From: Chloroflexota bacterium
Lineage (GTDB): Bacteria > Chloroflexota > Anaerolineae > Ardenticatenales > Ardenticatenaceae
Length of the DNA: 7,791 nucleotides
Direction of reading: 5' to 3'
Assembly (NCBI GenBank): GCA_003520455.1
Contig: DOUV01000396.1
Location: 1 to 7,791 of the forward strand
Part shown: positions 1 to 6,349 of the stretch, piece after piece
Layout: each line of letters begins with the position of its first letter
Position numbering within the stretch: position 1 is the stretch's first letter
Program-made: the position numbers and the translations under genes
Notes under the pieces: model-generated
What the model was told of the DNA's origin: nothing
The model's input: only the letters and a program-made list of their open reading frames with translations
Databases searched by the model: none

Positions 1-127
1 GGAATTCATTCCGGGGCGGCCGGGCTTACGTTTCAGATCGCCGGCCGGGTCGTCTGGGCTGCTGGCGAGTGACACTCGTCTGAACTCCCAATGACTGTGA
101 GCCGCAGCCTGCCCAACCGGGCCCGAG

Positions 128-133
128 TATAAT
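128..133 (+). promoter_or_regulatory. Candidate -10 box upstream of the FFLEELY-motif gene
   Basis: A perfect TATAAT hexamer sits in otherwise GC-rich DNA, about 120 bases upstream of the chosen ATG of the next gene. The hexamer 17 bases further upstream (105-110, CAGCCT) does not resemble TTGACA and there is no TG extension, so the promoter is only half supported. I see no gene in bases 1-251; apart from this box the stretch holds only short GC-rich repeats of GGCCGGG near 20-50. Confidence 0.4.
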
Positions 134-251
134 AGAGCGAGGTATCCCGCGCGCAAGAGCGAGGTCCGCGCCTATTTTTCAGCGTCACTTCCTCTTGCCG
201 GAAGAAGAGCAATCTCACCCGTGTCGCACTTCCTGGAACGTCTGGTGTCTT

Positions 252-974
252 ATGGCCGAGAAACCCAAACCTCAAGACGTGGCGCGCATGTTGTCGCATC
301 TGCGGGACAGCGAGGAGATGAAACCTCGCCGGGTCGAGAGCGCTCCGCTGGACCCCCAACTCGAACTCCTGCGCTCCTGGCAATCGGAGCGACTTGCACG
401 CACCTATGCCGATTTCCTCACCAGCCCACGCTACGGCCCTGCCTGCCGCTTCTTCCTCAGGGATATCTACGCCCCGCGCGATCTTACCCAGCGCAACACC
501 GACATGGAGCGTCTGCACGAGTTTCTCGCGCGCTTCCTGCCGCCGGGTGCCCTGGAGACCCTGACCGACACGATCGAGCTTCACACCCTGACCGAGGAAC
601 TCGACCGGGCCTTGCTCACGGTCCTGGTGGAGGATTTGGGCGTGACCGATTCGATCACTGTGGCACTCTACGCCGAGGCCTACCGCATCTGCGACAATTA
701 CGACGAGCGGAAGAATCAGATTGATCTCATCATCGAGGTGGGGCAGAGTGTTGACCGGCTGGTACGCCTGCCCTTCATCGGCACGACCTTCCGCCTCTTC
801 CGCGGCCCCGCCCACAGCGCCGGCTGGGGCGAGCTCCATGATTTCCTGGAGCGGGGCTACAACGCCTTCAAGCGGATGAAAGGCGCCGAGCGGTTCCTGC
901 GCACCATCCAGGAGCGCGAGACCCGCATCCTGGACCAGATTTTCGGCGGCGATCCCGACCCCTTCGCGATCTGA
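252..974 (+). CDS. FFLEELY-motif protein (function unknown)
   Basis: This is a 240-residue soluble protein of the family named after its FFLEELY motif; here the motif reads FFLRDIY at residues 67-73, preceded by a Cys at 65 and followed by the typical PRDLTQRNTDMERL stretch. Other family hallmarks are visible: the LHxLT segment near 110, a helix with DERKNQIDLIIEVG near 151-164, a PAHSAGWGELHDFLERGYNAF-like block around 186-206, and a C-terminal helix ending RETRILDQIF. No signal peptide or membrane segment is seen. I chose ATG 252 because the frame's earlier TTG at 195 adds a Cys/Trp-containing segment unlike the family and lacks a ribosome-binding site; ATG 252 itself has only a weak one (GGAAC about 12 bases upstream). 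No biochemical role is established to my knowledge. The gene stands alone and converges on the acyltransferase gene. Confidence 0.88.
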   Translation: MAEKPKPQDVARMLSHLRDSEEMKPRRVESAPLDPQLELLRSWQSERLARTYADFLTSPRYGPACRFFLRDIYAPRDLTQRNTDMERLHEFLARFLPPGALETLTDTIELHTLTEELDRALLTVLVEDLGVTDSITVALYAEAYRICDNYDERKNQIDLIIEVGQSVDRLVRLPFIGTTFRLFRGPAHSAGWGELHDFLERGYNAFKRMKGAERFLRTIQERETRILDQIFGGDPDPFAI

Positions 975-1150
975 CGCTTCCGACCATCTCTCAGGCACCC
1001 GAAGCCGGCTGCCTCCGTCCGAGAGCGCGCCCGAGTGTGAATGCGGAGGCGGAGAGAAACAGAGACGCAGGGAGCGTTCACCGCAATTGTCCCTGCGTCT
1101 CCGCGTTGAAAGGCCCTGTCGTACCCTCAACTCCCTTCCACGCGCCTCAT
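975..1150. other. Convergent intergenic gap with hairpins
   Basis: Both flanking genes end here. Besides the inverted repeat at 1062-1101, a second, imperfect hairpin is possible: CTCTCAGGCA (988-997) can pair with TGCCT (1010-1014) and GAGAG (1021-1025) with a six-base bulge. Neither hairpin is followed by a T-run on either strand, so no intrinsic terminator can be called for either gene. Confidence 0.5.
1062..1101. repeat. Perfect 12-bp inverted repeat, probable dispersed intergenic element
   Basis: GAGACGCAGGGA (1062-1073) is the exact reverse complement of TCCCTGCGTCTC (1090-1101), separated by a 16-base loop. The wording ('GCGGAG...GAGACGCAGGGA', 'CTGCGTCTCCGCGTTGAAA') resembles short repeats that recur between genes in Chloroflexota and some cyanobacterial genomes; that resemblance is from memory. 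It could fold in RNA from either strand, but lacks a T-tract, so a repeat element fits better than a terminator. Confidence 0.65.
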
Positions 1151-2374
1151 TCAGCCAAACAAGACGGAGCGCCGCGCGGCCAGCCGCCTGTAGATCATCT
1201 CCTGGACGACGTTGCGCACCTGGTCCGTGAGCTGCGAGACCAGCACCGGATTGTTCGCCGCCTCCGGCCTGTAGCCCTCCATCGGGATCGGCGCGCCAAA
1301 ATCGATGGACCACCTGGTCGGCAGGGGGATGAACCCCAGGGGTCCCAGCCACGGCCAGGTGGGCGAGATCGGGAAGTAGGGGAAGCCCGTGATCCTCGCC
1401 AACAGGTTCGACCTGGCGAGCGAGATGTAGGTCTCCTCCGCGCCGACCACTGATACTGGAATGATGGGCGACCCGGTGTGCAGCGCCATCTTGATGAAAC
1501 CACCCCGGCCAAAGCGGGCCAGCCGGTAGCGCTCTTTGAAGAGCTTGCCGACGCCCTTGTAGCCTTCCGGGTAGACCGCCACCAGTTCATCCTGTTCCAG
1601 CAGGCGGATGCCGTTCTCCTGGGTAGCCAGAACCTGGCCCAGCTTCACCAGGGCAGCCGAGACAAACGGCAGCGTGGGGAACCAGGTGGCGTAGAGCGAC
1701 CGGACCAACCGCTGGGCCGGATGCTCGGTGAGCACCGCCGTCCCCACCATCGCGCCATCCCACGGCAATTGCCCGGAGTGATTGACTACCAGCAGCGCGC
1801 GCCCTTCGTTGGGGATGTTCTCGATGCCGGTGGTCTCCACCCGCCAGTACTTCAGGTACATGAACTGAAAAAACGGCAGTAAGATGTCCAGGAACTCTCG
1901 ATCCAGTCCCCACTCGTCGGTCTCGTACTCGCCGGTGAAGCGGCGCTTGAGCACGTCGGATTGGTACTTCAACGTGTAGTGGAGAAGGTACGATATGCCT
2001 TTCCAGGTATCGACATCGAACAGATCTTTGCCGGCGGCACCCCGGAGCTTCTTGAAAATGCCCGGCCCGCCGGTAGGGAAGAACTTATCCACGCTCTCGC
2101 CCACCAGGTCTGGCAGACCCTTCGGCGAAAACGGCGGCGATACGGAACCGGGCCTGATCGCCTGCAAGCGCTCGATAAGCGCATCGAGCTCGGCGACCAA
2201 CTCCTCGCGGAGGGTCTGGTCGGGGACGTCCGCTTCCGATCGACCCGCCACCGCCCTCGCGGCCACGGGCCGGTGGACCCGGCAGTACTCGGAACCGCTC
2301 TGGACATGGTTCTTGCAGGGCTCGCCCGACCGGGTGTAGGCCTTGCAAAACGGTCGGGCTCCGTTATGAGTCAT
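1151..2374 (-). CDS. Lysophospholipid/glycerolipid acyltransferase with N-terminal Cys3His module
   Basis: A 407-residue acyltransferase of the PlsC/LPLAT superfamily, expected to transfer an acyl chain to a lysophospholipid, glycerolipid or alcohol at the membrane. Residues 1-40 hold C10, C20, C31 and H34, a CxAxTxSGxxC...YCxxH pattern as in small DUF5763-like modules; a linker with a short helix (55-73) follows. The catalytic domain spans about 175-365: NHSGQLPWDGAM (198-209, H199 and D206), YPEGYKG (268-274, acyl acceptor/glycerol binding block) and IIPVSVVGAEE (304-313). The H-to-D spacing is six residues rather than four, as in the MGAT-like branch. No clear transmembrane helix is seen. 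Start: ATG 2374 has a strong AGGAGGAAGAGG upstream; a longer frame to 2638 only shadows the preceding gene. It overlaps the stop of the SDR gene by 11 bases (ATGACTCATAA), so the two are translationally coupled. The true acyl acceptor is unknown. Confidence 0.88.
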   Translation of the reverse strand: MTHNGARPFCKAYTRSGEPCKNHVQSGSEYCRVHRPVAARAVAGRSEADVPDQTLREELVAELDALIERLQAIRPGSVSPPFSPKGLPDLVGESVDKFFPTGGPGIFKKLRGAAGKDLFDVDTWKGISYLLHYTLKYQSDVLKRRFTGEYETDEWGLDREFLDILLPFFQFMYLKYWRVETTGIENIPNEGRALLVVNHSGQLPWDGAMVGTAVLTEHPAQRLVRSLYATWFPTLPFVSAALVKLGQVLATQENGIRLLEQDELVAVYPEGYKGVGKLFKERYRLARFGRGGFIKMALHTGSPIIPVSVVGAEETYISLARSNLLARITGFPYFPISPTWPWLGPLGFIPLPTRWSIDFGAPIPMEGYRPEAANNPVLVSQLTDQVRNVVQEMIYRRLAARRSVLFG

Positions 2375-3449
2375 TATCCTCTTCCTCCTCCCCGGCCACG
2401 AGAACGGTCTCCGGTTGCCTTCGCGCCCGCCGGCGGCGCGCGATCGTGTCGCGCAGCCGTTCCTCATCGTAGAGCCGAGTCGCCGACTCAGGCAGGTACC
2501 GGCGGAGGCGCTGCTGCCCCGCGAACTCGCGCAGCGCTTCATCGGCCGTATAGCGGGGGGAAAAGCCAAGGCTCGTGCGCATCTTCGCCAGGTCCCCAAT
2601 CCAGGGGTAGCGTAGATAATCCGGTTCGATGGGCGCATAGCGGGCGAGCCGGCGGCTGTTGTGTCCCAGCAACCCGAGACCCCAGTAGGCCAGCGGGTGA
2701 AGGATCGGGATGGCGACCTTGCCGGCCAGGGCCGTGAGCCGGCTCAGCGGCATGACCCCCTCGGCACCTACATTGAACACCCCCGGCACATCGTTCACGG
2801 TGGCATAGACCAGTGCCGCCACGACGTCGTCTTCGTGAATCACCTGCATCATAGGGTCGAAGCCGAGGAGCGCCGGCATCCGCGGCTCTTTCAAAAAGCG
2901 AGTCATGGGCGTCTCGGCGGCCGGCCCGACAATGTTGGGAAAGCGCAGGATGGTCAACGCCATCCCCGGCACCTGGCGGCGGAAGCCGTTGCAGAAGGCC
3001 TCGATCTCCACCATGTCGCGGGTGTAGCCGTAGTGGTGGCTTCCTTTCAGCGGGTGCGCCTCGGTCAGAAAGGCCGGGTTGGCCGGAGAGGCACCGTACA
3101 CGGCGGTGCTGCTCTTGAGCACGACCTTGCGGACGCCCGCCTGGGTGCTCGCCCCCAGCACCTTCACCGTGCCCATCACATTCACGTCAAACGCGGCCTC
3201 GGTGGGCTGAAACGTCTCGAGGAACGTCAGGTGGCAGACGGTGTCGATCCCCTCCGCCTTGAACAGTTCGGCCAGCAATGAGTTGCGGATATCGGCCTGG
3301 ATGAAATCGAGCCCTTTGATGTCTTCGGCGGGCGGTTCTGCGTCCACACCGATGACGTGGCAACCCGACTCGGCGATCAGCCGGGCTGCTACCCGTGCCC
3401 CCCAATCGCCGGCCACTCCAGTCACCAGGACAGCGTTCTTCTGGGTCAC
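2364..3449 (-). CDS. Extended SDR / NAD-dependent epimerase-dehydratase-like protein with altered active site
   Basis: A 361-residue extended short-chain dehydrogenase. An N-terminal Rossmann fold is shown by TGVAGDWG (residues 10-17) and by D36 at the end of beta-2, which suggests NAD(H) rather than NADP(H). The SSTAVYG block (113-119) holds the active-site Ser/Thr. The usual YxxxK is here Y142-T-R-D-M146, with Y140 and R144 close by, so the catalytic Lys is missing in this register. HEDDVV (205-210) and NVGAEG (226-231) are typical of the extended SDR C-terminal half. The tail is basic (RRRRARR, 338-344), then acidic (GEEEEDNDS). Start is GTG 3449, chosen because of a near-perfect GGAGGAG six bases upstream. 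It begins 17 bases after the AAR-like gene and overlaps the acyltransferase gene, so it is the middle gene of an operon. The substrate cannot be inferred; family members act on nucleotide sugars, sterols or other hydroxy/keto compounds. Confidence 0.87.
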   Translation of the reverse strand: MTQKNAVLVTGVAGDWGARVAARLIAESGCHVIGVDAEPPAEDIKGLDFIQADIRNSLLAELFKAEGIDTVCHLTFLETFQPTEAAFDVNVMGTVKVLGASTQAGVRKVVLKSSTAVYGASPANPAFLTEAHPLKGSHHYGYTRDMVEIEAFCNGFRRQVPGMALTILRFPNIVGPAAETPMTRFLKEPRMPALLGFDPMMQVIHEDDVVAALVYATVNDVPGVFNVGAEGVMPLSRLTALAGKVAIPILHPLAYWGLGLLGHNSRRLARYAPIEPDYLRYPWIGDLAKMRTSLGFSPRYTADEALREFAGQQRLRRYLPESATRLYDEERLRDTIARRRRARRQPETVLVAGEEEEDNDS

Positions 3450-3466
3450 TCGTTCTCCTCCTCAGC

Positions 3467-5659
3467 TCAAACGGGGTGCCGCCGGAGCCACCGTGGCACC
3501 AGCGTGCCGAGGGCGCCCAGCCCGGCAGCCAACCACACCCAGCGCCGGACCGAGCCGTTAGACGCCGTTACGCCTTTGGCCATCACCGGAATCTTCGCCA
3601 GCCTGGCGCCCGCGTCGGCCCTGACCCGCGCAAAGAGTTCGGGGTCGTTGCGCAACCTCTCGGCCAGCGCCTGCTTCCGGGCCACATCTTCGTCGGTGAT
3701 GTACGTGCCAAACGAGCGCAGGCCCGCGAGTTGGAAGTTGTGCTTCTTGAAGAGGCGGTAGATCTCCTTGACCCGCTCCATGGTAATGTTGCGTCCAAGG
3801 GTGTAGTCCTCGAAGCGACCCTCCATGGCCAGCAGGGCCGTCTCGGCCAGGCAGGCGTAGGCCGTCCTGGGCGGAAGGCCGATGTCGTAGCCGAAGTCAA
3901 TAGAGCCGGGCATGAGTACCTCGCCGCTCTCGATCACCAGGACGTCGGGGCGCAGCGCCGCCTCGGCGGGGTTGATATCCGGCGGGCGGGCTACATCGCA
4001 GATCACCGCGCCCGGCTTGCATCTGGTGATGTCGATGATGCGTTGGCCGAAGGCCGACGTCGCCGTGACGATCAAGTCACAGTCGGCGACCAGATCGTCG
4101 GCCTTCGTGGCAATGATCACCTGGGCACCGGGCGTTTCCGCCTGGATCTGGCGCTTTAGTTCGATCAGTTTCTCCGGCTCGATCGACACCAGGACCACAT
4201 CGTAGATGGCCTGGGCCAACAGGCGCGCGCAGACCGAGCCGATGGAACCCGTGGCGCCGACCACCATCGCCTTGCCCCGCGTCAGGTCTTTCCGGCCCAT
4301 CTTGATGACTGCCTGTTTGGCTGCTTCGAGCGTCGCGGCCACCGTCAGACTGTTTCCGCTGGTGATGGCGATGTCGGCTTCATTGGCTACCGTGATCCCG
4401 GCGTCGCCGACTACGCTGGTGAACGCGCCCAGCCCCATGATTCGGGCCCCCTTGCGCTCGGCCATCCGCGCCGCCCTGTTGAGGCGCACGTAGGTGAACC
4501 GCTCGTCGTGGCGCAGCATCTGGCGCGGGGTAGCGCCCAGGGCAATCAGGTGACCTTCGATGCGCTGGCCCGTGGCCGGCGACCGGCCGCCGGTGATGCG
4601 CCCCAGGTAGAGGGGGGGAATCCAGGCCGCCACCGCTTCGACGAGATCATCGGGCAGGGAGCGCGTCCAGCGGAAGAGGGGATGGTTATGAATGAAGCGA
4701 ACATCCAGCGGGTGAATCACAAAGGCGAAGCGGTTGATGCCGGCCTCCTCGGGCTGCAAATAGTGGATTGCGGGCGTCCAGTCGATCGCGGCGATCAAGT
4801 CCAGGTAGGTATTCTCGGTCAAGGGCAAATCGCGATTGGGGCGCAGCGCCGCCAGCAACGCCTCAATCGTCGCAGCCGACCAGCGACCGAGGCTCCCCTT
4901 GCCCTCCAAAGAGGGCATCATGGTGACCACAATGGCCACGCCGCGCCGGCGGAGATCATCCAGGTCTGCCTGGCCGGCCGACTCCACCACGACCGCCTTG
5001 TGTTCCAGTTTCGGCGGAGCGTAGCGACGAATGAGGCCGATGTCGCCGGCCAACACATCTGCCCGGCGGAAGGGATCGGTGGCCCGCGAGGGACCCGGCG
5101 GGCTCGGCTGGGGGTTGATGCGCTGGAACGGCGCGTCCTTCAAGCGCTCCAACGTCGGGCCGGCCGCCTGGTCCAACGTCTGGCGGCTGCCCACGCCCGG
5201 AAAATCGGGCAACCCAAAAAAGACCATCGGATCGGCGTAGCGGATGGAGGGGCTGTGCCGGCCGAGCGCCTGGGCCAGGCCGTTGTGGTTGAGGCCCGGC
5301 ACCATCAAGATATGCTTCTCGCTGAAGATCCCCGGCTGGGCGCGGTCGGCCAGAATCACCCCCCAGCGCTCGAGACCATCTCGGACCCCGCTGCCACCGA
5401 CGACCGGGGTGGTGTGGGCGGCGGCCGGCAGGGTGGCACCGACCTCGTGGGGGCGATGGGCCGCGCCCAGATTCAACTGGGCCGGCATCCCTTCCAGGCC
5501 GATGGCATCGATCTGGCCATCGGCCGCCTCGATCAAGGCCCGCGCCCGGCCGACATCAGCGCCACAGCCGGCCCGGCGGATCTGAACGTCCTGACCGAGA
5601 AATGAAACCGTCGAGGTCTCATCGCCCTCGCCTACGTGGATGACAAGAATCTCTTTCAT
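3467..5659 (-). CDS. Acyl-ACP reductase (AAR)-like dehydrogenase with extra N-terminal domain and C-terminal membrane anchor
   Basis: A 730-residue protein in three parts. Residues about 310-650 match the long-chain acyl-ACP reductase family that makes fatty aldehydes: FAFVIHPLD (311-319), [15 protein letters not shown] (407-421), [10 protein letters not shown] (432-441), the NADPH-binding [10 protein letters not shown] (466-475), and [14 protein letters not shown] (601-614), whose C603 aligns with the catalytic Cys of cyanobacterial [12 protein letters not shown] and the [11 protein letters not shown] end complete the match. Residues 1 to about 175 resemble stand-alone proteins annotated as 'quinate 5-dehydrogenase' ([24 protein letters not shown]), of unproven function; 176-305 is a linker region I do not recognise. 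Residues 707-724 form one hydrophobic segment flanked by arginines, a probable tail anchor. Cyanobacterial AAR is about 340 residues and has neither extension. ATG 5659 is the first start, with a weak AGGAT ten bases upstream. It leads the operon with the SDR and acyltransferase genes. The substrate (acyl-ACP or acyl-CoA) is inferred. Confidence 0.82.
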   Translation of the reverse strand: MKEILVIHVGEGDETSTVSFLGQDVQIRRAGCGADVGRARALIEAADGQIDAIGLEGMPAQLNLGAAHRPHEVGATLPAAAHTTPVVGGSGVRDGLERWGVILADRAQPGIFSEKHILMVPGLNHNGLAQALGRHSPSIRYADPMVFFGLPDFPGVGSRQTLDQAAGPTLERLKDAPFQRINPQPSPPGPSRATDPFRRADVLAGDIGLIRRYAPPKLEHKAVVVESAGQADLDDLRRRGVAIVVTMMPSLEGKGSLGRWSAATIEALLAALRPNRDLPLTENTYLDLIAAIDWTPAIHYLQPEEAGINRFAFVIHPLDVRFIHNHPLFRWTRSLPDDLVEAVAAWIPPLYLGRITGGRSPATGQRIEGHLIALGATPRQMLRHDERFTYVRLNRAARMAERKGARIMGLGAFTSVVGDAGITVANEADIAITSGNSLTVAATLEAAKQAVIKMGRKDLTRGKAMVVGATGSIGSVCARLLAQAIYDVVLVSIEPEKLIELKRQIQAETPGAQVIIATKADDLVADCDLIVTATSAFGQRIIDITRCKPGAVICDVARPPDINPAEAALRPDVLVIESGEVLMPGSIDFGYDIGLPPRTAYACLAETALLAMEGRFEDYTLGRNITMERVKEIYRLFKKHNFQLAGLRSFGTYITDEDVARKQALAERLRNDPELFARVRADAGARLAKIPVMAKGVTASNGSVRRWVWLAAGLGALGTLVPRWLRRHPV

Positions 5660-5685
5660 ACGTCAAACCATCCTGGGCGGGTTAC

Positions 5686-5725
5686 AGGTTAAAGGTTGCA
5701 AGGTTGGAACCTTCCAACCTGCAAC
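5686..5725. repeat. AGGTT repeats forming a 14-bp hairpin
   Basis: AGGTT occurs at 5686, 5693 and 5701. AGGTTGGAA (5701-5709) pairs perfectly with TTCCAACCT (5712-5720) across a two-base loop, and GTTGC (5695-5699) pairs with GCAAC (5721-5725) after one bulged A. A smaller dyad, GACCC-TT-GGGTC, follows at 5727-5738. In minus-strand transcripts the hairpin lies in the leader of the AAR-like operon, about 36 bases before its ATG. There is no T-run, so it is not an intrinsic terminator; its wording is typical of short intergenic repeats I recall from Chloroflexota. Confidence 0.7.
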
Positions 5726-5820
5726 TGACCCTTGGGTCGGTCGAGCCAAAGTGGATCGCGCCGCCCGGCCACCGGTGACATTTGTCTGTTCCTTCCGTGA
5801 CGATGCCTCACGAACCCCTC

Positions 5821-5849
5821 TTGATTCGTATGACGCAGTGTGTTATCAT
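5821..5849 (+). promoter_or_regulatory. Sigma70-like promoter for the phasin gene
   Basis: TTGATT (5821-5826) and TATCAT (5844-5849) are separated by exactly 17 bases, and TGT (5841-5843) directly before the second box gives an extended -10. The stretch is strikingly AT-rich against its surroundings. Transcription would begin near 5856, giving a leader of about 75 bases before the phasin ATG. The inverted repeat described next covers the spacer, the -10 box and the start point, so repression by a bound protein is plausible. Confidence 0.65.
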
Positions 5850-5874
5850 AATTTATGATGCAATGCGTCATGCG
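5827..5874. promoter_or_regulatory. Nested dyad, candidate operator between the divergent units
   Basis: Outer arms CGTATGACGCAGTG (5827-5840) and CAATGCGTCATGCG (5861-5874) are inverted copies with 12 of 14 positions matching, including a perfect ATGACGCA/TGCGTCAT core. Inside lies a perfect 15-base palindrome, ATCATAA-T-TTATGAT (5845-5859). The element covers the -10 region of the plus promoter; on the minus strand the inner palindrome also reads TATGAT (5850-5845), a possible -10 for the AAR operon, although no good -35 accompanies it. The right arm contains TGCAATGC, and PhaR proteins are reported to prefer TGC-rich sites, so the regulator encoded at 6492-7076 is the first candidate to bind here. 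That link is inference. Confidence 0.6.
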
Positions 5875-5918
5875 GTGGAACACCACTTCGACACAGCGTT
5901 CATCCAACTTCAACTCCC

Positions 5919-5926
5919 AAAGGAGG
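5919..5926 (+). promoter_or_regulatory. Ribosome-binding site that fixes the phasin start
   Basis: AAAGGAGG lies six bases before ATG 5933. It decides between this start and the upstream in-frame ATG at 5855, which falls at the predicted transcription start and has no ribosome-binding site. Confidence 0.85.
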
Positions 5927-5932
5927 CCTTCG

Positions 5933-6325
5933 ATGGCAAAGAAAAACAGCAAGGTCGCCGAGGTCGTGGTCGAGGAGCTCGACGCCGAAGCGTTCGTTGA
6001 AGAGGGTGTCGAGCGGGAGCCAAATCCCCTGTTCGAGTCGGCGCGCAAAATCTTGCTCGCCTCCATTGGCGGCTGGGCCCTGGCCTGGGACGAGATTGAG
6101 GACTTTGTTGACAGGCTCGTCGAGCGAGGCGAGGTCGCCGAGCAGGACGCCCGCAAACTGCTGCGGGAGATGGCCGAGAAGCGCAGGCCGGCCGAGTTGG
6201 ACGAGCGGATGGAGGAAATTCTGAACCGCATGAATGTACCCAGCAAGGCAGACATCGAAGCGCTGGGCGACAAGATTGCTGCGCTGACCAAGAAGGTGGA
6301 GGAGCTGAAGAAGACCCAGGCGTAA
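5933..6325 (+). CDS. Phasin family protein (PHA granule-associated, PhaI/PhaF-like)
   Basis: A 130-residue phasin, a small amphipathic protein that coats polyhydroxyalkanoate granules in the cytoplasm. The first 30 residues are lysine-rich (MAKKNSK) and then strongly acidic. NPLFESARKILLASIGGWALAWDEIEDFVDRL (31-62) is the characteristic amphipathic granule-binding helix; VERGEVAEQDARKLL (63-77) follows, then a charged linker and LNRMNVPSKADIEALGDKIAALTKKVEEL (97-125), a coiled-coil that normally drives oligomerisation. The absence of long Lys/Ala-rich histone-like repeats makes it closer to PhaI than to PhaF. It has its own promoter and possible operator upstream, a terminator 25 bases downstream, and the PhaR-type regulator gene next on the same strand. 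No PHA synthase is in the window, so a role in binding other hydrophobic inclusions cannot be excluded. Confidence 0.88.
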   Translation: MAKKNSKVAEVVVEELDAEAFVEEGVEREPNPLFESARKILLASIGGWALAWDEIEDFVDRLVERGEVAEQDARKLLREMAEKRRPAELDERMEEILNRMNVPSKADIEALGDKIAALTKKVEELKKTQA

Positions 6326-6349
6326 ATGCACCATGCTCCACCTGGGGGA

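Noticed and set aside
195..251. TTG 195 as the start of the FFLEELY-motif gene
   Set aside because: The added residues do not look like the family's N-terminus and no ribosome-binding site precedes the TTG.
33..1352. A long minus-strand open frame (439 codons) antisense to the FFLEELY-motif gene
   Set aside because: Its product is Arg/Gly/Ala-rich without domain features, it runs across two conserved genes, and long antisense frames are expected in GC-rich DNA.
2375..2638. Extension of the acyltransferase start to 2638
   Set aside because: The extra 88 residues are an out-of-frame reading of the SDR gene; ATG 2374 has a strong ribosome-binding site and begins just before the Cys3His module.
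4508..5605. A 365-codon plus-strand frame inside the AAR-like gene
   Set aside because: It mirrors the codon pattern of the conserved minus-strand protein and shows no recognisable motif or ribosome-binding site.
3467..5659. Shikimate/quinate pathway enzyme, as the database-style name of the N-terminal relatives would suggest
   Set aside because: The C-terminal half has the AAR catalytic Cys block and chain-reductase landmarks, no shikimate pathway gene is nearby, and the neighbours are lipid genes.
5686..5725. CRISPR-like array from the AGGTT repeats
   Set aside because: Units are five bases with 2-3 base gaps; there are no spacers and no cas genes.
5640..5858. A 72-codon plus-strand frame in the divergent region as a small gene
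   Set aside because: It runs through the hairpin repeat and promoter and has no plausible ribosome-binding site or motif.
5855..5932. ATG 5855 as the phasin start
   Set aside because: It falls at the predicted transcription start and inside the dyad, lacks a ribosome-binding site, and phasins typically begin at MAKK, which ATG 5933 gives with AAAGGAGG.
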